Assembly: GCF_002874965.1 (NCBI RefSeq)
Contig: NZ_CP025624.1
Location: 186,001-250,000 of the forward strand
DNA length: 64,000 bases
Source of the DNA: Pseudomonas sp. NC02
GTDB taxonomy: Bacteria > Pseudomonadota > Gammaproteobacteria > Pseudomonadales > Pseudomonadaceae
Direction: 5' to 3'
Under the pieces are notes generated by a model that saw nothing but the letters and a program-made list of their open reading frames with translations, was not told where the DNA came from and did no database searches. Positions 53,979-61,464 of this stretch are shown one piece after another (within the stretch, counting starts at the first letter, position 1; every line of letters starts with the position of its first letter). Both the position numbers and the translations under genes were made by a program.

Positions 53979-55220
53979 TTAAATCCAGGAATGTCGGGCA
54001 GGTAAAGTGCCGTTCAGGTGATAGGCGCCCACCGCGTGGTACTTCCAGCGCACCGGGTCGTGCAGGGTGTGCACCCGGGCGTTGCGCCAGTGGCGGTCGA
54101 GGTTGAATTCGGCGAGGGTCGCGCGGCTGCCGGCCAGTTCGAACAGCTTTTCGCTGGCGAGCAGGGAAATCTCGGTGGTCAGCACCTTGGCTTCGGCTAC
54201 GGCAATCGAGGCGCGTGCGGCGGACTGCGCGGTGATCGGCGCGGCGCTGACTTGGTCCAGTACCTGGCCGGCCTTGCGCAGCAGGGCTTCAGCGGCGTGC
54301 AGTTCGATCTTCAGCTTGCCGATATCGGCGATCACATACAGGTCATCGCTGGCCCGTTCGACCTTGGCGTCGATCCATGGCCGCGAGCGTTCGCGTACAA
54401 AGCTGATGGTGTCGTCGATCGCGCCACGGGCGATGCCGGCGTCGATGGCCGCCTGGATCAATTGCGAGACTGCACCCTGGATGCCCGGTGTTTCGCCGAG
54501 TCGCCAGGTTTCCACCACCAGTTCGGCGTCCACCGCTACTTGATCCAGCAGCACTGTGCCGCTGGCGGTGGTGCGTTGGCCAAAGCCTGACCAGTCATCG
54601 ACGATACGCAGGCCTTCGGTGCCACGGCGCACGAACGCCATGACGACTTTGCCGTCATCGTTCAAGGCCTTGACCGCCACCCAATGGGCGAACAGCGCGC
54701 CAGTGGAGTAGAACTTCTGGCCACTGACGACGTAGCCGTCACCTTCGGCGGTGATGCGTGACTTGAGGTCCAGGGTGTTTTTGGTACCGCGTTCCGGGCC
54801 GCCGTTGCCGATGCGCCAGCCGTCCAGCACGCTCTGGAACAGCTGCTTTTTCTGGCGCTCGCTGGCCGCACCTTGCAGCACGTGCAGGATGCCGAAATGG
54901 TTCTGCGGGATTTGCCCCAGCGCCGGGTCGGCCGCGCTGATGATCGCGAACACCTCGGCCAGGGTCACGAAGGACACCTGCGGGCCGCCGTACTCACGGG
55001 GAATGGAAATACTGCCCAGGCCGCTGCGGGTGAAGTGTTCGATTTCAGCCCAGGGCAGTTTGCGTTGCTGATCGCGCCTGGCCGCTTGCAGGCGCGCGGC
55101 CTGTGCCAGCTCATGGGCGGCGCTCAGGGCCTCGGCGTCGTTGCGCAGCACTTTGGCGGGCAACAACAGCGGGGCAACGTCCAGATCACTCTGGGGGGGT
55201 GTTTGTGCCAAGTTAGACAT
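53979..55220 (-). CDS. SfnB-family sulfur-acquisition oxidoreductase, first copy
   Basis: A 413-residue paralogue of the next gene with the same domains (GLGSISIPREYGGPQVSFVTLAEV, VSGQKFYSTGALFAHWV, DDWSGFGQRTTASGTVLL, HWRNARVHTLHDPVRWKYHAVG) and a longer, variable N-terminus. It has one Met after the start and no Cys. The ATG overlaps the stop of a 20-residue upstream frame (TGATG), and its ribosome site AAGGAGCGG lies inside that frame. The two copies are clearly diverged, so they probably act on different substrates or as partners with the monooxygenase. Confidence 0.9.
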   Translation of the reverse strand: MSNLAQTPPQSDLDVAPLLLPAKVLRNDAEALSAAHELAQAARLQAARRDQQRKLPWAEIEHFTRSGLGSISIPREYGGPQVSFVTLAEVFAIISAADPALGQIPQNHFGILHVLQGAASERQKKQLFQSVLDGWRIGNGGPERGTKNTLDLKSRITAEGDGYVVSGQKFYSTGALFAHWVAVKALNDDGKVVMAFVRRGTEGLRIVDDWSGFGQRTTASGTVLLDQVAVDAELVVETWRLGETPGIQGAVSQLIQAAIDAGIARGAIDDTISFVRERSRPWIDAKVERASDDLYVIADIGKLKIELHAAEALLRKAGQVLDQVSAAPITAQSAARASIAVAEAKVLTTEISLLASEKLFELAGSRATLAEFNLDRHWRNARVHTLHDPVRWKYHAVGAYHLNGTLPARHSWI

Positions 55221-55282
55221 CAGCGCCGCTCCTTGGCTGCACGCAATGCCCTGGCGTTACGCACCGGGGTAATTTTGACCAT
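55220..55282 (-). CDS. Candidate 20-residue leader peptide upstream of sfnB-like operon
   Basis: On the minus strand TGAGG-TAGGT leads to ATG 55282, and the frame reads MVKITPVRNARALRAAKERR then TGA, whose last base is the A of the next ATG (TGATG). It is strongly basic (eight Lys/Arg of 20) and has no Cys and no Met beyond the start. The end of the peptide frame carries the ribosome site for the sfnB-like gene, so translation of one should affect the other. Conservation and expression are untested. Confidence 0.5.
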   Translation of the reverse strand: MVKITPVRNARALRAAKERR

Positions 55283-55400
55283 ACCTACCTCACATCCGTT
55301 GAAAAGATAAAAAAATCAGGAATGTCCGGTGGTCCGGTGCATATACCCTAAGCGTGTTAAATTTTTTAATAAACTAACTTTTAGGAATATGCATAGAAGG
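55283..55400 (-). promoter_or_regulatory. Promoter region of the sfnB-sfnB-monooxygenase operon
   Basis: The gap between the leader and the unknown gene (stop at 55405) is very AT-rich. It carries TTTTAGGAATAT (plus strand 55379-55390), a motif shared with the other sulfur-linked genes. No convincing -35/-10 pair or sigma-54 -24/-12 pattern was found. Confidence 0.4.
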
Positions 55401-55404
55401 TCTG

Positions 55405-56190
55405 TCACCCCGGTTCACAAGGCGAGCCGGGGCGACGGGGTTGGTAGGCCAGCGGGGCCCTGGCGGGGCTGGTCGGGGCCTGGGGAGCGAGCGCGGCGAT
55501 GCGCAGGATGCGGGCTGGCGCCCAGCTTGAATTGTTGCCGACCCGGTCGAGAATGCAGTAGGTCACTTCGAGGCGATGGTCGTCCCCAGCCTCGACAATG
55601 ATGGCCGACGGCACCCACACCTGCACCGCCTTGCCCACATCGCCAGCCTGGATGCTCGGCAGGTCCAGGCGCACGTCACCCCAGCGCAGGGTGATCTCGT
55701 CATCGGTCGCCATGTTCAGGTACGGCTCGATGGTCAGGGGCACGCCACGGCGGATCTGGCTGCTGTTGACGCCATGGCGACGGATGGTCTCGGGCAGGCT
55801 GACGGCGGCCAGGTTCTGGTTTTCATCAAGGCTCAGTGCCGAGGGCATGCCGCCGGGGTAGTCGGTCTTGACCTGCACCCGGGTGATGGCCGAACGCGCC
55901 GGGCCGTGGCCGACCTGCATGACCCGGTAATGAATCCGTGCCGGGCCATTTTGCACAAAGCTCTCCGGCACTCGCAGGCTGGTGGGCATGCCGATCTTGC
56001 CGGCGGTGATACGCCGGGAGGCGGCAAAGCAGTTGTTCCAGAACAACTCGATCAGGTCGCCCTCGTCCATGCCGCAGTAAGGCGCGATGTCGACCTGCAG
56101 GTTTGTCGCAGCGAGGGCATTGATGCCTTCTCGATGGGCCTGGGGCAAGGTCGGGGCAGTGAGCAGCGCCTGGGTGGAAATACGCTTCAT
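55405..56190 (-). CDS. Conserved-looking protein of unknown function
   Basis: A 261-residue protein. ATG 56190 follows AAGGAG; an earlier in-frame start is weaker. It has no signal peptide or membrane span. The sequence is beta-rich with two copies of a motif of the shape P-Y-(6-9)-D-E-(I/L)-x-L-x-W: APYCGMDEGDLIELFW (about 39-54) and EPYLNMATDDEITLRW (about 160-175), suggesting two related immunoglobulin-like domains. Similar repeats are seen in Pseudomonas proteins of unknown role (recollection). It sits between tcyN and the sfnB-like operon. Unlike its neighbours it has normal Met and Cys content (five internal Met, four Cys), so it may not be a starvation protein. The C-terminal 30 residues are Pro/Ala-rich. 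Confidence 0.7.
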   Translation of the reverse strand: MKRISTQALLTAPTLPQAHREGINALAATNLQVDIAPYCGMDEGDLIELFWNNCFAASRRITAGKIGMPTSLRVPESFVQNGPARIHYRVMQVGHGPARSAITRVQVKTDYPGGMPSALSLDENQNLAAVSLPETIRRHGVNSSQIRRGVPLTIEPYLNMATDDEITLRWGDVRLDLPSIQAGDVGKAVQVWVPSAIIVEAGDDHRLEVTYCILDRVGNNSSWAPARILRIAALAPQAPTSPARAPLAYQPRRPGSPCEPG

Positions 56191-56361
56191 AAATAATCTC
56201 CTTGGTGCAGCCAGCAGCAATCGTTCCGGACATCAGGCGCGGGCAGGCGACGTAGTCCGAAAGAAACGATTTAATAAAAAACCAGAATGGATCCAATCCT
56301 CTGGGCGTTAGATAAGAGGCTTGGTTAGTTGGCGTCAAGAGGCTGGGCGGGGCAAACAGGG

Positions 56362-56381
56362 GGTTATGGAATATTCAGAAG
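56362..56381. promoter_or_regulatory. GGAATAT motif upstream of the unknown gene
   Basis: TTATGGAATAT (56364-56374) is identical to 11 bases upstream of tcyJ. It lies about 175 bases before the start of the unknown minus-strand gene. The remainder of the 337-base gap holds no open frame I would support. Confidence 0.35.
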
Positions 56382-56471
56382 GGTCTTACTGGGAGGGCGC
56401 TGCAAGTGCGTGCTTCAGGGTGACTTTTACCCAATGAATAAAGGGTGTTTCCCCAAAAACACTAAAGAGGC

Positions 56472-56491
56472 GAGTTGCCTTTCGGCAACTC
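56472..56491. terminator. Hairpin downstream of tcyN
   Basis: GAGTTGCC and GGCAACTC (56472-56479 and 56484-56491) form a perfect 8-bp stem with loop TTTC, 36 bases after the tcyN stop. In the minus direction the tail is CCTCTTTAG, only weakly T-rich. Confidence 0.6.
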
Positions 56492-56527
56492 TATAAAGCG
56501 AAGCTTCTTACAATGAATCGGCGCAAG

Positions 56528-57274
56528 TTAGTTGTTGATGAACTTGCTGAGAAACTGCCGGGTACGTTCTTCTTTCGGGTTGGCAAACAGCGCCTTGGCT
56601 TCGCCTTGTTCAATAATGACGCCCTTGTCGAAGAAGATCACCCGGTTGGCCACATCCCGGGCGAAACTCATTTCGTGGGTCACGATGACCATGGTGCGGT
56701 TTTCTTCCGCGAGGCTGCGAATGGTCGCCAGCACTTCGCCTACCAGCTCCGGGTCCAGGGCCGAAGTCGGCTCATCGAACAGGATCACCTCCGGCTCCAT
56801 CGCCAGGGCCCGGGCAATGGCCACCCGTTGCTGCTGCCCACCGGAGAGGCGGCGTGGGTAGGCGTCTTCCTTGCCTGCCAGGCCGACCCGGGCCAATAGC
56901 TTGCGGCCCAGGGCATCTGCGGCGGCCCGGGGCATCTTCTTGACCACGATCGGGCCTTCGATGACGTTCTCCAGGGCCGTGCGGTGCGGGAACAGGTTGA
57001 AGTTCTGGAACACAAAACCCACGTGCTGGCGCAGGCGCCGCACCAGGCTTTGCTGTTGGTTGAGCGGGCGGCTGCTGTCGATCTCGATGTCACCGACCTT
57101 GATTCGGCCACTGGTGGGTTCTTCGAGGAAATTCAGGCAGCGCAGCAAGGTGGTCTTGCCGGAACCGCTGGGGCCGATGATGGCGACGACTTCGCCTTCC
57201 TTGACCTCAAGGTCGATCCCGTTAAGCACCACCTGACCCTTGAATTGTTTGGTCAGTTTTTCAACCACGATCAT
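56528..57274 (-). CDS. tcyN: Cystine ABC transporter ATP-binding protein
   Basis: A 248-residue ATPase of the polar-amino-acid class: Walker [10 protein letters not shown] (about 35-43), signature [15 protein letters not shown], Walker [13 protein letters not shown], switch His IVTHEMSFA. It powers import of L-cystine with TcyL and TcyJ, as in the E. coli system. GGAG precedes the ATG. It is the last gene of tcyJ-tcyL-tcyN, 3 bases after tcyL. Confidence 0.93.
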   Translation of the reverse strand: MIVVEKLTKQFKGQVVLNGIDLEVKEGEVVAIIGPSGSGKTTLLRCLNFLEEPTSGRIKVGDIEIDSSRPLNQQQSLVRRLRQHVGFVFQNFNLFPHRTALENVIEGPIVVKKMPRAAADALGRKLLARVGLAGKEDAYPRRLSGGQQQRVAIARALAMEPEVILFDEPTSALDPELVGEVLATIRSLAEENRTMVIVTHEMSFARDVANRVIFFDKGVIIEQGEAKALFANPKEERTRQFLSKFINN

Positions 57275-57277
57275 GCT

Positions 57278-57943
57278 TCAAGACTCCAGGTCATGCCGGT
57301 TGACTCGTGCTTCCAGGCGGTTTTGCACGTGTGCCAGGACGCTGGCAAGAATCCAGTAGATCAAGGCGGCGGACAGATACATGGTGAAAATTTCGAAGGT
57401 ACGGGCCGAGACCAATTGCGCCTGGCGGAACAGCTCCGGCACCTGGATGGTGGCGGCCAGGGCAGTGTCCTTGACCAGGGAAATAAAGCTGTTGCCCAGC
57501 GGCGGCAAGGCCGTGCGCATGGCCTGCGGCAGGATGGCCCGGCGCAGGGTCTGCGCACGGGTCATGCCGATACTGGCCGCAGCTTCCCACTGGCCGCGCT
57601 CGATGGAACCGATGGCGGCACGCAGGATTTCACAGGCGTAAGCAGCCATGTTCAGCGAAAAGCCGATCATGGCCGCCGGGATCGGATCCAGCTCGATGCC
57701 CACTTGCGGCAAGCCGTAGTAGATCAGGAACAGCTGTACCAGCAAGGGCGTGCCGCGAAAGAACGACACGTAGACGCGGGCGGTCCAGCTCAACAACTTG
57801 AAGCGCGACAGGCGCATCAAGGCCAGGCCGAAGCCCAGCAGCAAGCCGAAAAACATCCCGCCGAGGCTAAGGATGACCGTGAAGTACGCGCCCTTGAGCA
57901 GAAAGGGCGCGGAGTCCAGCGCGAGTTGGAAACCTGCTTCCAT
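57278..57943 (-). CDS. tcyL: Cystine ABC transporter permease
   Basis: A 221-residue permease with five spans. The N-terminus FQLALDSAPFLLKGAYFTVILSLGGMF and the coupling loop GQWEAAASIGMTRAQTLRRA (about 138-157) match TcyL/YecS. Its start codon overlaps the tcyJ stop by one base (TAATG), so translation is coupled. Confidence 0.94.
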   Translation of the reverse strand: MEAGFQLALDSAPFLLKGAYFTVILSLGGMFFGLLLGFGLALMRLSRFKLLSWTARVYVSFFRGTPLLVQLFLIYYGLPQVGIELDPIPAAMIGFSLNMAAYACEILRAAIGSIERGQWEAAASIGMTRAQTLRRAILPQAMRTALPPLGNSFISLVKDTALAATIQVPELFRQAQLVSARTFEIFTMYLSAALIYWILASVLAHVQNRLEARVNRHDLES

Positions 57944-58737
57944 TATTGAGTAACGTCAGCGTTGAAGTACTTCTCGGACAGCTTCTTCAAGGTACCGTCG
58001 GCGCGCAGTTCGTCCAGAGCCTTGTTCACGGCGGCCAGCAGTTCAGGCTCGCCTTTGCGCAGGGCAATACCGGCTTCCTGACGGGAGAAAGCAGCACCGG
58101 CAGCGGCGGTGTCCTTGGCTTTCTTGGCGTATTCCAGCGCGGCGAGGCGGTCGATCAGGATGGCGTCGACACGGCCGATGCGCAGGTCCTGGAACTTGGT
58201 TGGGTCATCGTTGTAGGTTTTGACGATGGCTTTCGGTTGGTTTTCCTTGAGCCATTGTTCGTAGTTGGTGCCCAGGCCCACACCGATTTTCTTGCCGGCC
58301 AGGTCGTCGGCGGTCTTGATGGTGTCGACGTTCTTCGCCAGGGTCAGCGCCTGGATCCCGGAAACGGTGTAAGGCTTGGAGAAGTCATACTTTTCCTTGC
58401 GCGCATCGGAGATGGTCACCTGGTTGACGACCGCGTCCAGGCGCTTGGATTCCAGGGCGGCGAGGATGCCATCCCACGGCGTGGCTTGCAGCTTGACCTT
58501 GACGCCCAGCTTCTTGGCCAGCGCTTCAGACAACTCGACCTCGAAACCGCTGAGCTTGCCGCTTTCGTCGACGAAGCTGAACGGCGGGTAGGTGCCTTCC
58601 AGGCCAATCTTGATTTCGCCGGCTTTCTTGATGTTGTCCAACTGCTCGCCGGCAACTGCCTGACCGAGCCACCCGGCGCCAAGCGCCAGCCCCAATGTGC
58701 CAACCAGTAACGTGCGACGGAATACGGAAATAGTCAT
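57943..58737 (-). CDS. tcyJ: Periplasmic cystine-binding protein
   Basis: A 264-residue precursor with a signal peptide (MTISVFRRTLLVGTLGLALG, cut after AVAGE). The family-3 binding domain is complete (IKIGLEGTYPPFSFVDESGK, GFEVELSEALAKKLGV, NQVTISDARKEKYDFSKPY). Similarity is to TcyJ (FliY) of E. coli, the L-cystine binder. It has no Cys and no Met after the start. It is the first gene of the tcyJLN operon, with a good promoter and motif upstream. Confidence 0.94.
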   Translation of the reverse strand: MTISVFRRTLLVGTLGLALGAGWLGQAVAGEQLDNIKKAGEIKIGLEGTYPPFSFVDESGKLSGFEVELSEALAKKLGVKVKLQATPWDGILAALESKRLDAVVNQVTISDARKEKYDFSKPYTVSGIQALTLAKNVDTIKTADDLAGKKIGVGLGTNYEQWLKENQPKAIVKTYNDDPTKFQDLRIGRVDAILIDRLAALEYAKKAKDTAAAGAAFSRQEAGIALRKGEPELLAAVNKALDELRADGTLKKLSEKYFNADVTQ

Positions 58738-58811
58738 GAAGAGCCCCTGTGTTTTTTATGTTGAGCGATGCAGGTGACGCGGTAGTCGTATCCTGCCTTA
58801 AAAGCGCCGTG

Positions 58812-58855
58812 TGTGGGAGCCGGGCTTGCCCGCGATTGCATCAACTCGGTGTTTT
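58812..58855. repeat. Single REP unit
   Basis: GTGTGGGAGCCGGGCTTGCC and the following CGCGATTGCATCAACTCGGTG match one half of the REP pair at 10321 but no inverted partner follows, so this is a solo unit. Confidence 0.7.
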
Positions 58856-58902
58856 GGATCTGCCCAGTCATGCGTATCGCCATCAAGCTCGCCTACGGCG
58901 CG

Positions 58903-58973
58903 ACTATAAAGCCGGTTTTTAAGACTTGAAAATAATATAAAATCAGATTGATATTTCTTTATGGAATATCAAA
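58903..58973 (-). promoter_or_regulatory. Promoter and candidate operator of tcyJLN
   Basis: Reading the minus strand, TTCAAG (58925-58930) and TATAGT (58903-58908) form -35 and -10 boxes 16 bases apart. Upstream, GATATT (58950-58955) and AATATC (58965-58970) form a dyad with a 9-base spacer that includes TGGAATATCAAA. The right arm reaches into the dcyD stop codon. Activator binding just before the -35 box is plausible for CysB. Confidence 0.55.
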
Positions 58974-59961
58974 AGCTCGAATCATAGGCAAACAACGCCG
59001 GTGCGCCACCCGTGTGCAGGAAGATGATCGGCCCCTCTTCAAAGCGCTGGCGTCCAATGCCATCCAGCAACCCGGCCATGGCCTTGCCCGTGTAGACCGG
59101 GTCCAGCAGCAGGCCTTCCTGGCTGGCTACCAGCTTGATCGCCGCCAGCGTGCCGGCACTCGGCTCGCCATAACGGGGGGCGAAGTACTCGTCCCACAGG
59201 ATCACCTTGAACGCGTCCGGCAGCGGCACGCCGAGCAGTTCGGCGGTACGTTCGGCCAGGCCCTGCACCTTGGGGCGCTGGGCTTCGTCGGTACGGGACA
59301 CCGTGATGCCAATCACTTGCAGCTCGGGCAGCACTTCGGCCAGCGCCAGGGCCAGGCCGCTGTGGGTGCCGGCGCTGCCGGAGGCCAGGACCACGGTGGA
59401 GAACGGGATGCCGCTGTCTTCAATCTGCCCGGCCAGCTCCAGCCCGGCGCGCACGTAACCCAGGGCGCCGAGGGCGTTGGAGCCGCCGATGGGCACCAGG
59501 TACGGCTTCTTGCCGTTGCTGCGCAGGCGGTCGGCGAGGGCGTTGAGCTGGTCGTCGACGTTGTCCAGGTTCTCCACCAACTCGACCTTGGCGTCGAACA
59601 GCTCCAGCAACAGGCGGTTGCCGTTGGCCAGGTAGTTGGGGTCTTCGGTGCCCGTCGGGTTTTCCAGCAGGGCAACGCAGCCCAGGCCCAGCTTGGCGGC
59701 CAGCGCAGCGGTCTGGCGTACATGGTTGGACTGGATCGCGCCGGCGGTCACCAGGGTGTCGGCACCCTGGGCCAGCGCATCGGCGGCGAGGTATTCGAGT
59801 TTGCGCAGCTTGTTGCCGCCCATCGCCAGCGGCGTGGTGTCGTCGCGTTTGACGTAGACGTCACGCCCCAGCCAGGCCGACAGCCGCTCGAGTTTTTCCA
59901 GGGCGGTGGCGCCGCCCAGCAGTTCCAGACGGTTAAAGCGGTCGAGCTGTTGTTTGATCAT
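58969..59961 (-). CDS. dcyD: D-cysteine desulfhydrase
   Basis: A 330-residue PLP enzyme that breaks D-cysteine into pyruvate, sulfide and ammonia. The PLP Lys is in [18 protein letters not shown], with the family motifs [21 protein letters not shown] and [13 protein letters not shown]. The start [12 protein letters not shown] at 59961 is family-like although no strong ribosome site precedes it; an in-frame ATG 93 bases upstream would add a non-homologous leader. It lies upstream of tcyJ on the same strand (231-base gap), so cystine uptake and cysteine breakdown are linked as in E. coli (tcyJ-dcyD). Confidence 0.92.
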   Translation of the reverse strand: MIKQQLDRFNRLELLGGATALEKLERLSAWLGRDVYVKRDDTTPLAMGGNKLRKLEYLAADALAQGADTLVTAGAIQSNHVRQTAALAAKLGLGCVALLENPTGTEDPNYLANGNRLLLELFDAKVELVENLDNVDDQLNALADRLRSNGKKPYLVPIGGSNALGALGYVRAGLELAGQIEDSGIPFSTVVLASGSAGTHSGLALALAEVLPELQVIGITVSRTDEAQRPKVQGLAERTAELLGVPLPDAFKVILWDEYFAPRYGEPSAGTLAAIKLVASQEGLLLDPVYTGKAMAGLLDGIGRQRFEEGPIIFLHTGGAPALFAYDSSF

Positions 59962-60127
59962 GGCTACGCACGGGTGGTCAGAGATGCTGGGACTATAGGC
60001 AGGCACTTTTGCGTCGGCAACCGCCAATCGCTTATGTCGACGGGTTATTAGCATTGCACTATTGGTTCTTAAGGACGCTCAGGTTCCTTGCCGTAAAGTG
60101 ATGGGCATTTCGTCAGGAGTGAAGACC

Positions 60128-61054
60128 GTGAGTGAGCGTTCCAGTCATTGGCAATTACAGACCATCGTCAGCCAGCTGCGCAGCGCCCGGGACCAGTGGC
60201 GCACCCGCAACGGCCGGGTCAGCGGCGAGCAGGGCGGGCGCGAGCTGCCTTCACGGGAAGCCGTGGCGCAGATTCTCGAGGCGTTGTGTGGTGCGCTGTT
60301 CCCCATGCGTCTGGGGCCGGTGGACCTGCGTGAAGAAAGTGAAGACTTCTACGTCGGCCACACCCTGGATGTGGCGCTGAATGCATTGCTCGCCCAGGCG
60401 CGCCTGGAGCTGCGATATGCCGCGCGGCAAGGTGGCCAGGATGACAGTGAAGTCGACGCCCATGCCATCCACCTGATCCAGGATTTCGCCCTGGCGTTGC
60501 CAGGCTTGCGCAGCCTGTTGGACACCGACGTGCTCGCCGCCTACCACGGCGACCCGGCGGCGCGCAGCGTGGATGAAGTGCTGTTGTGCTACCCGGGGAT
60601 TTTGGCGGTGATTCACCATCGCCTGGCGCACCACTTGTATCGGGCAGGCTTGCCGTTGCTGGCGCGCATCAGCGCGGAAATCGCGCATTCGGCGACCGGG
60701 ATTGATATTCACCCGGGCGCGCAGATCGGCCCGAGCTTCTTTATCGACCACGGGACGGGTGTGGTGATTGGCGAGACGGCGATCATCGGCGAGCGGGTAC
60801 GGATCTACCAGGCCGTGACATTGGGCGCCAAGCGTTTCCCGGCGGATGAGGATGGGCAATTGCAGAAAGGCCATCCGCGGCATCCGATTGTCGAGGATGA
60901 TGTGGTGATCTACGCCGGGGCGACGATCCTGGGGCGGATTACGATCGGCAAGGGCTCGACCATTGGCGGCAATGTGTGGCTGACGCGCAGTGTGCCGGCG
61001 GGGGCGAACCTGACCCAGGCGAATCTGCAGCATGATGATGGGACGCAGAAATAG
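60128..61054 (+). CDS. epsC: Serine O-acetyltransferase, EpsC type
   Basis: A 308-residue enzyme that acetylates serine with acetyl-CoA, the first step of cysteine synthesis; O-acetylserine also signals sulfur need to CysB in relatives. GTG 60128 is chosen as start because AGGAG (60115-60119) lies at ideal spacing and the earlier ATG at 60062 has none. A helical N-terminal part (to about 190) precedes the left-handed beta-helix (GIDIHPGAQIGPSFFIDHGTG, VRIYQAVTLGAKRF) with the His residues used in catalysis. It is divergent from dcyD, giving a synthesis/degradation pair back to back. Confidence 0.93.
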   Translation: MSERSSHWQLQTIVSQLRSARDQWRTRNGRVSGEQGGRELPSREAVAQILEALCGALFPMRLGPVDLREESEDFYVGHTLDVALNALLAQARLELRYAARQGGQDDSEVDAHAIHLIQDFALALPGLRSLLDTDVLAAYHGDPAARSVDEVLLCYPGILAVIHHRLAHHLYRAGLPLLARISAEIAHSATGIDIHPGAQIGPSFFIDHGTGVVIGETAIIGERVRIYQAVTLGAKRFPADEDGQLQKGHPRHPIVEDDVVIYAGATILGRITIGKGSTIGGNVWLTRSVPAGANLTQANLQHDDGTQK

Positions 61055-61086
61055 AGCAGCGCCCTCTCTAACGATCACACAGATCC

Positions 61087-61181
61087 AATGTGGGAGCGGG
61101 CTTGCTCGCGAATGCGGTGTATCAGTCGCCAGAAGTGTTGGCTGACACGCCGCATTCGCGAGCAAGCCCGCTCCCACATTT
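61087..61181. repeat. REP pair, GTGGGAGCGGGCTTGCTCGCGAA type
   Basis: AATGTGGGAGCGGGCTTGCT and its reverse complement at the right enclose GCGGTGTATCAG / CTGACACGCCGC, a second stem. It lies just after epsC and may serve as its 3' element. Confidence 0.88.
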
Positions 61182-61344
61182 TGTCTGCATTCCAAATTTG
61201 AGCCGCACTACTCAAATTCGAGCCGTATTTCCCTCAGCAATCGCTGAACGTTTCGTCATCCCCATACGTCATACCTTTCCTTGAGCTAGTGTAGGAAACA
61301 CCTACCACTCGGCCCTGCGATTAGTCCTCAAACCCCTATCCATG

Positions 61345-61372
61345 TTTAACTTGACTGTTCGTTCAAGTTAAA
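61345..61372. promoter_or_regulatory. Large dyad upstream of betT (candidate BetI-type operator)
   Basis: TTTAACTTGA (61345-61354) and TCAAGTTAAA (61363-61372) are perfect reverse complements with an 8-base spacer, about 93 bases before betT. A long dyad with a TTGA...TCAA core is what TetR-family repressors such as BetI bind at choline genes. No TetR gene is in the window. The rest of the gap 61182-61464 shows no gene. Confidence 0.5.
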
Positions 61373-61464
61373 TCGGTGGTTCGCTGCCCGCTCACAACAG
61401 GAGGCTTACCTTTGCTGAGTCCGTTTTTTACAGCCACATCCCATACCCTTGAGGTGCGCCCTAC

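Noticed and set aside
55283..55400. Sigma-54 promoter before the sfnB-like operon
   Set aside because: No TGGCAC-N5-TTGC-type pair with the GG and GC at the right distance was found, although SfnR-type control of sfn genes is known elsewhere.
61055..61464. A gene in the epsC-betT gap
   Set aside because: Short frames there overlap the REP pair and lack ribosome sites; only the repeat and the dyad are supported.
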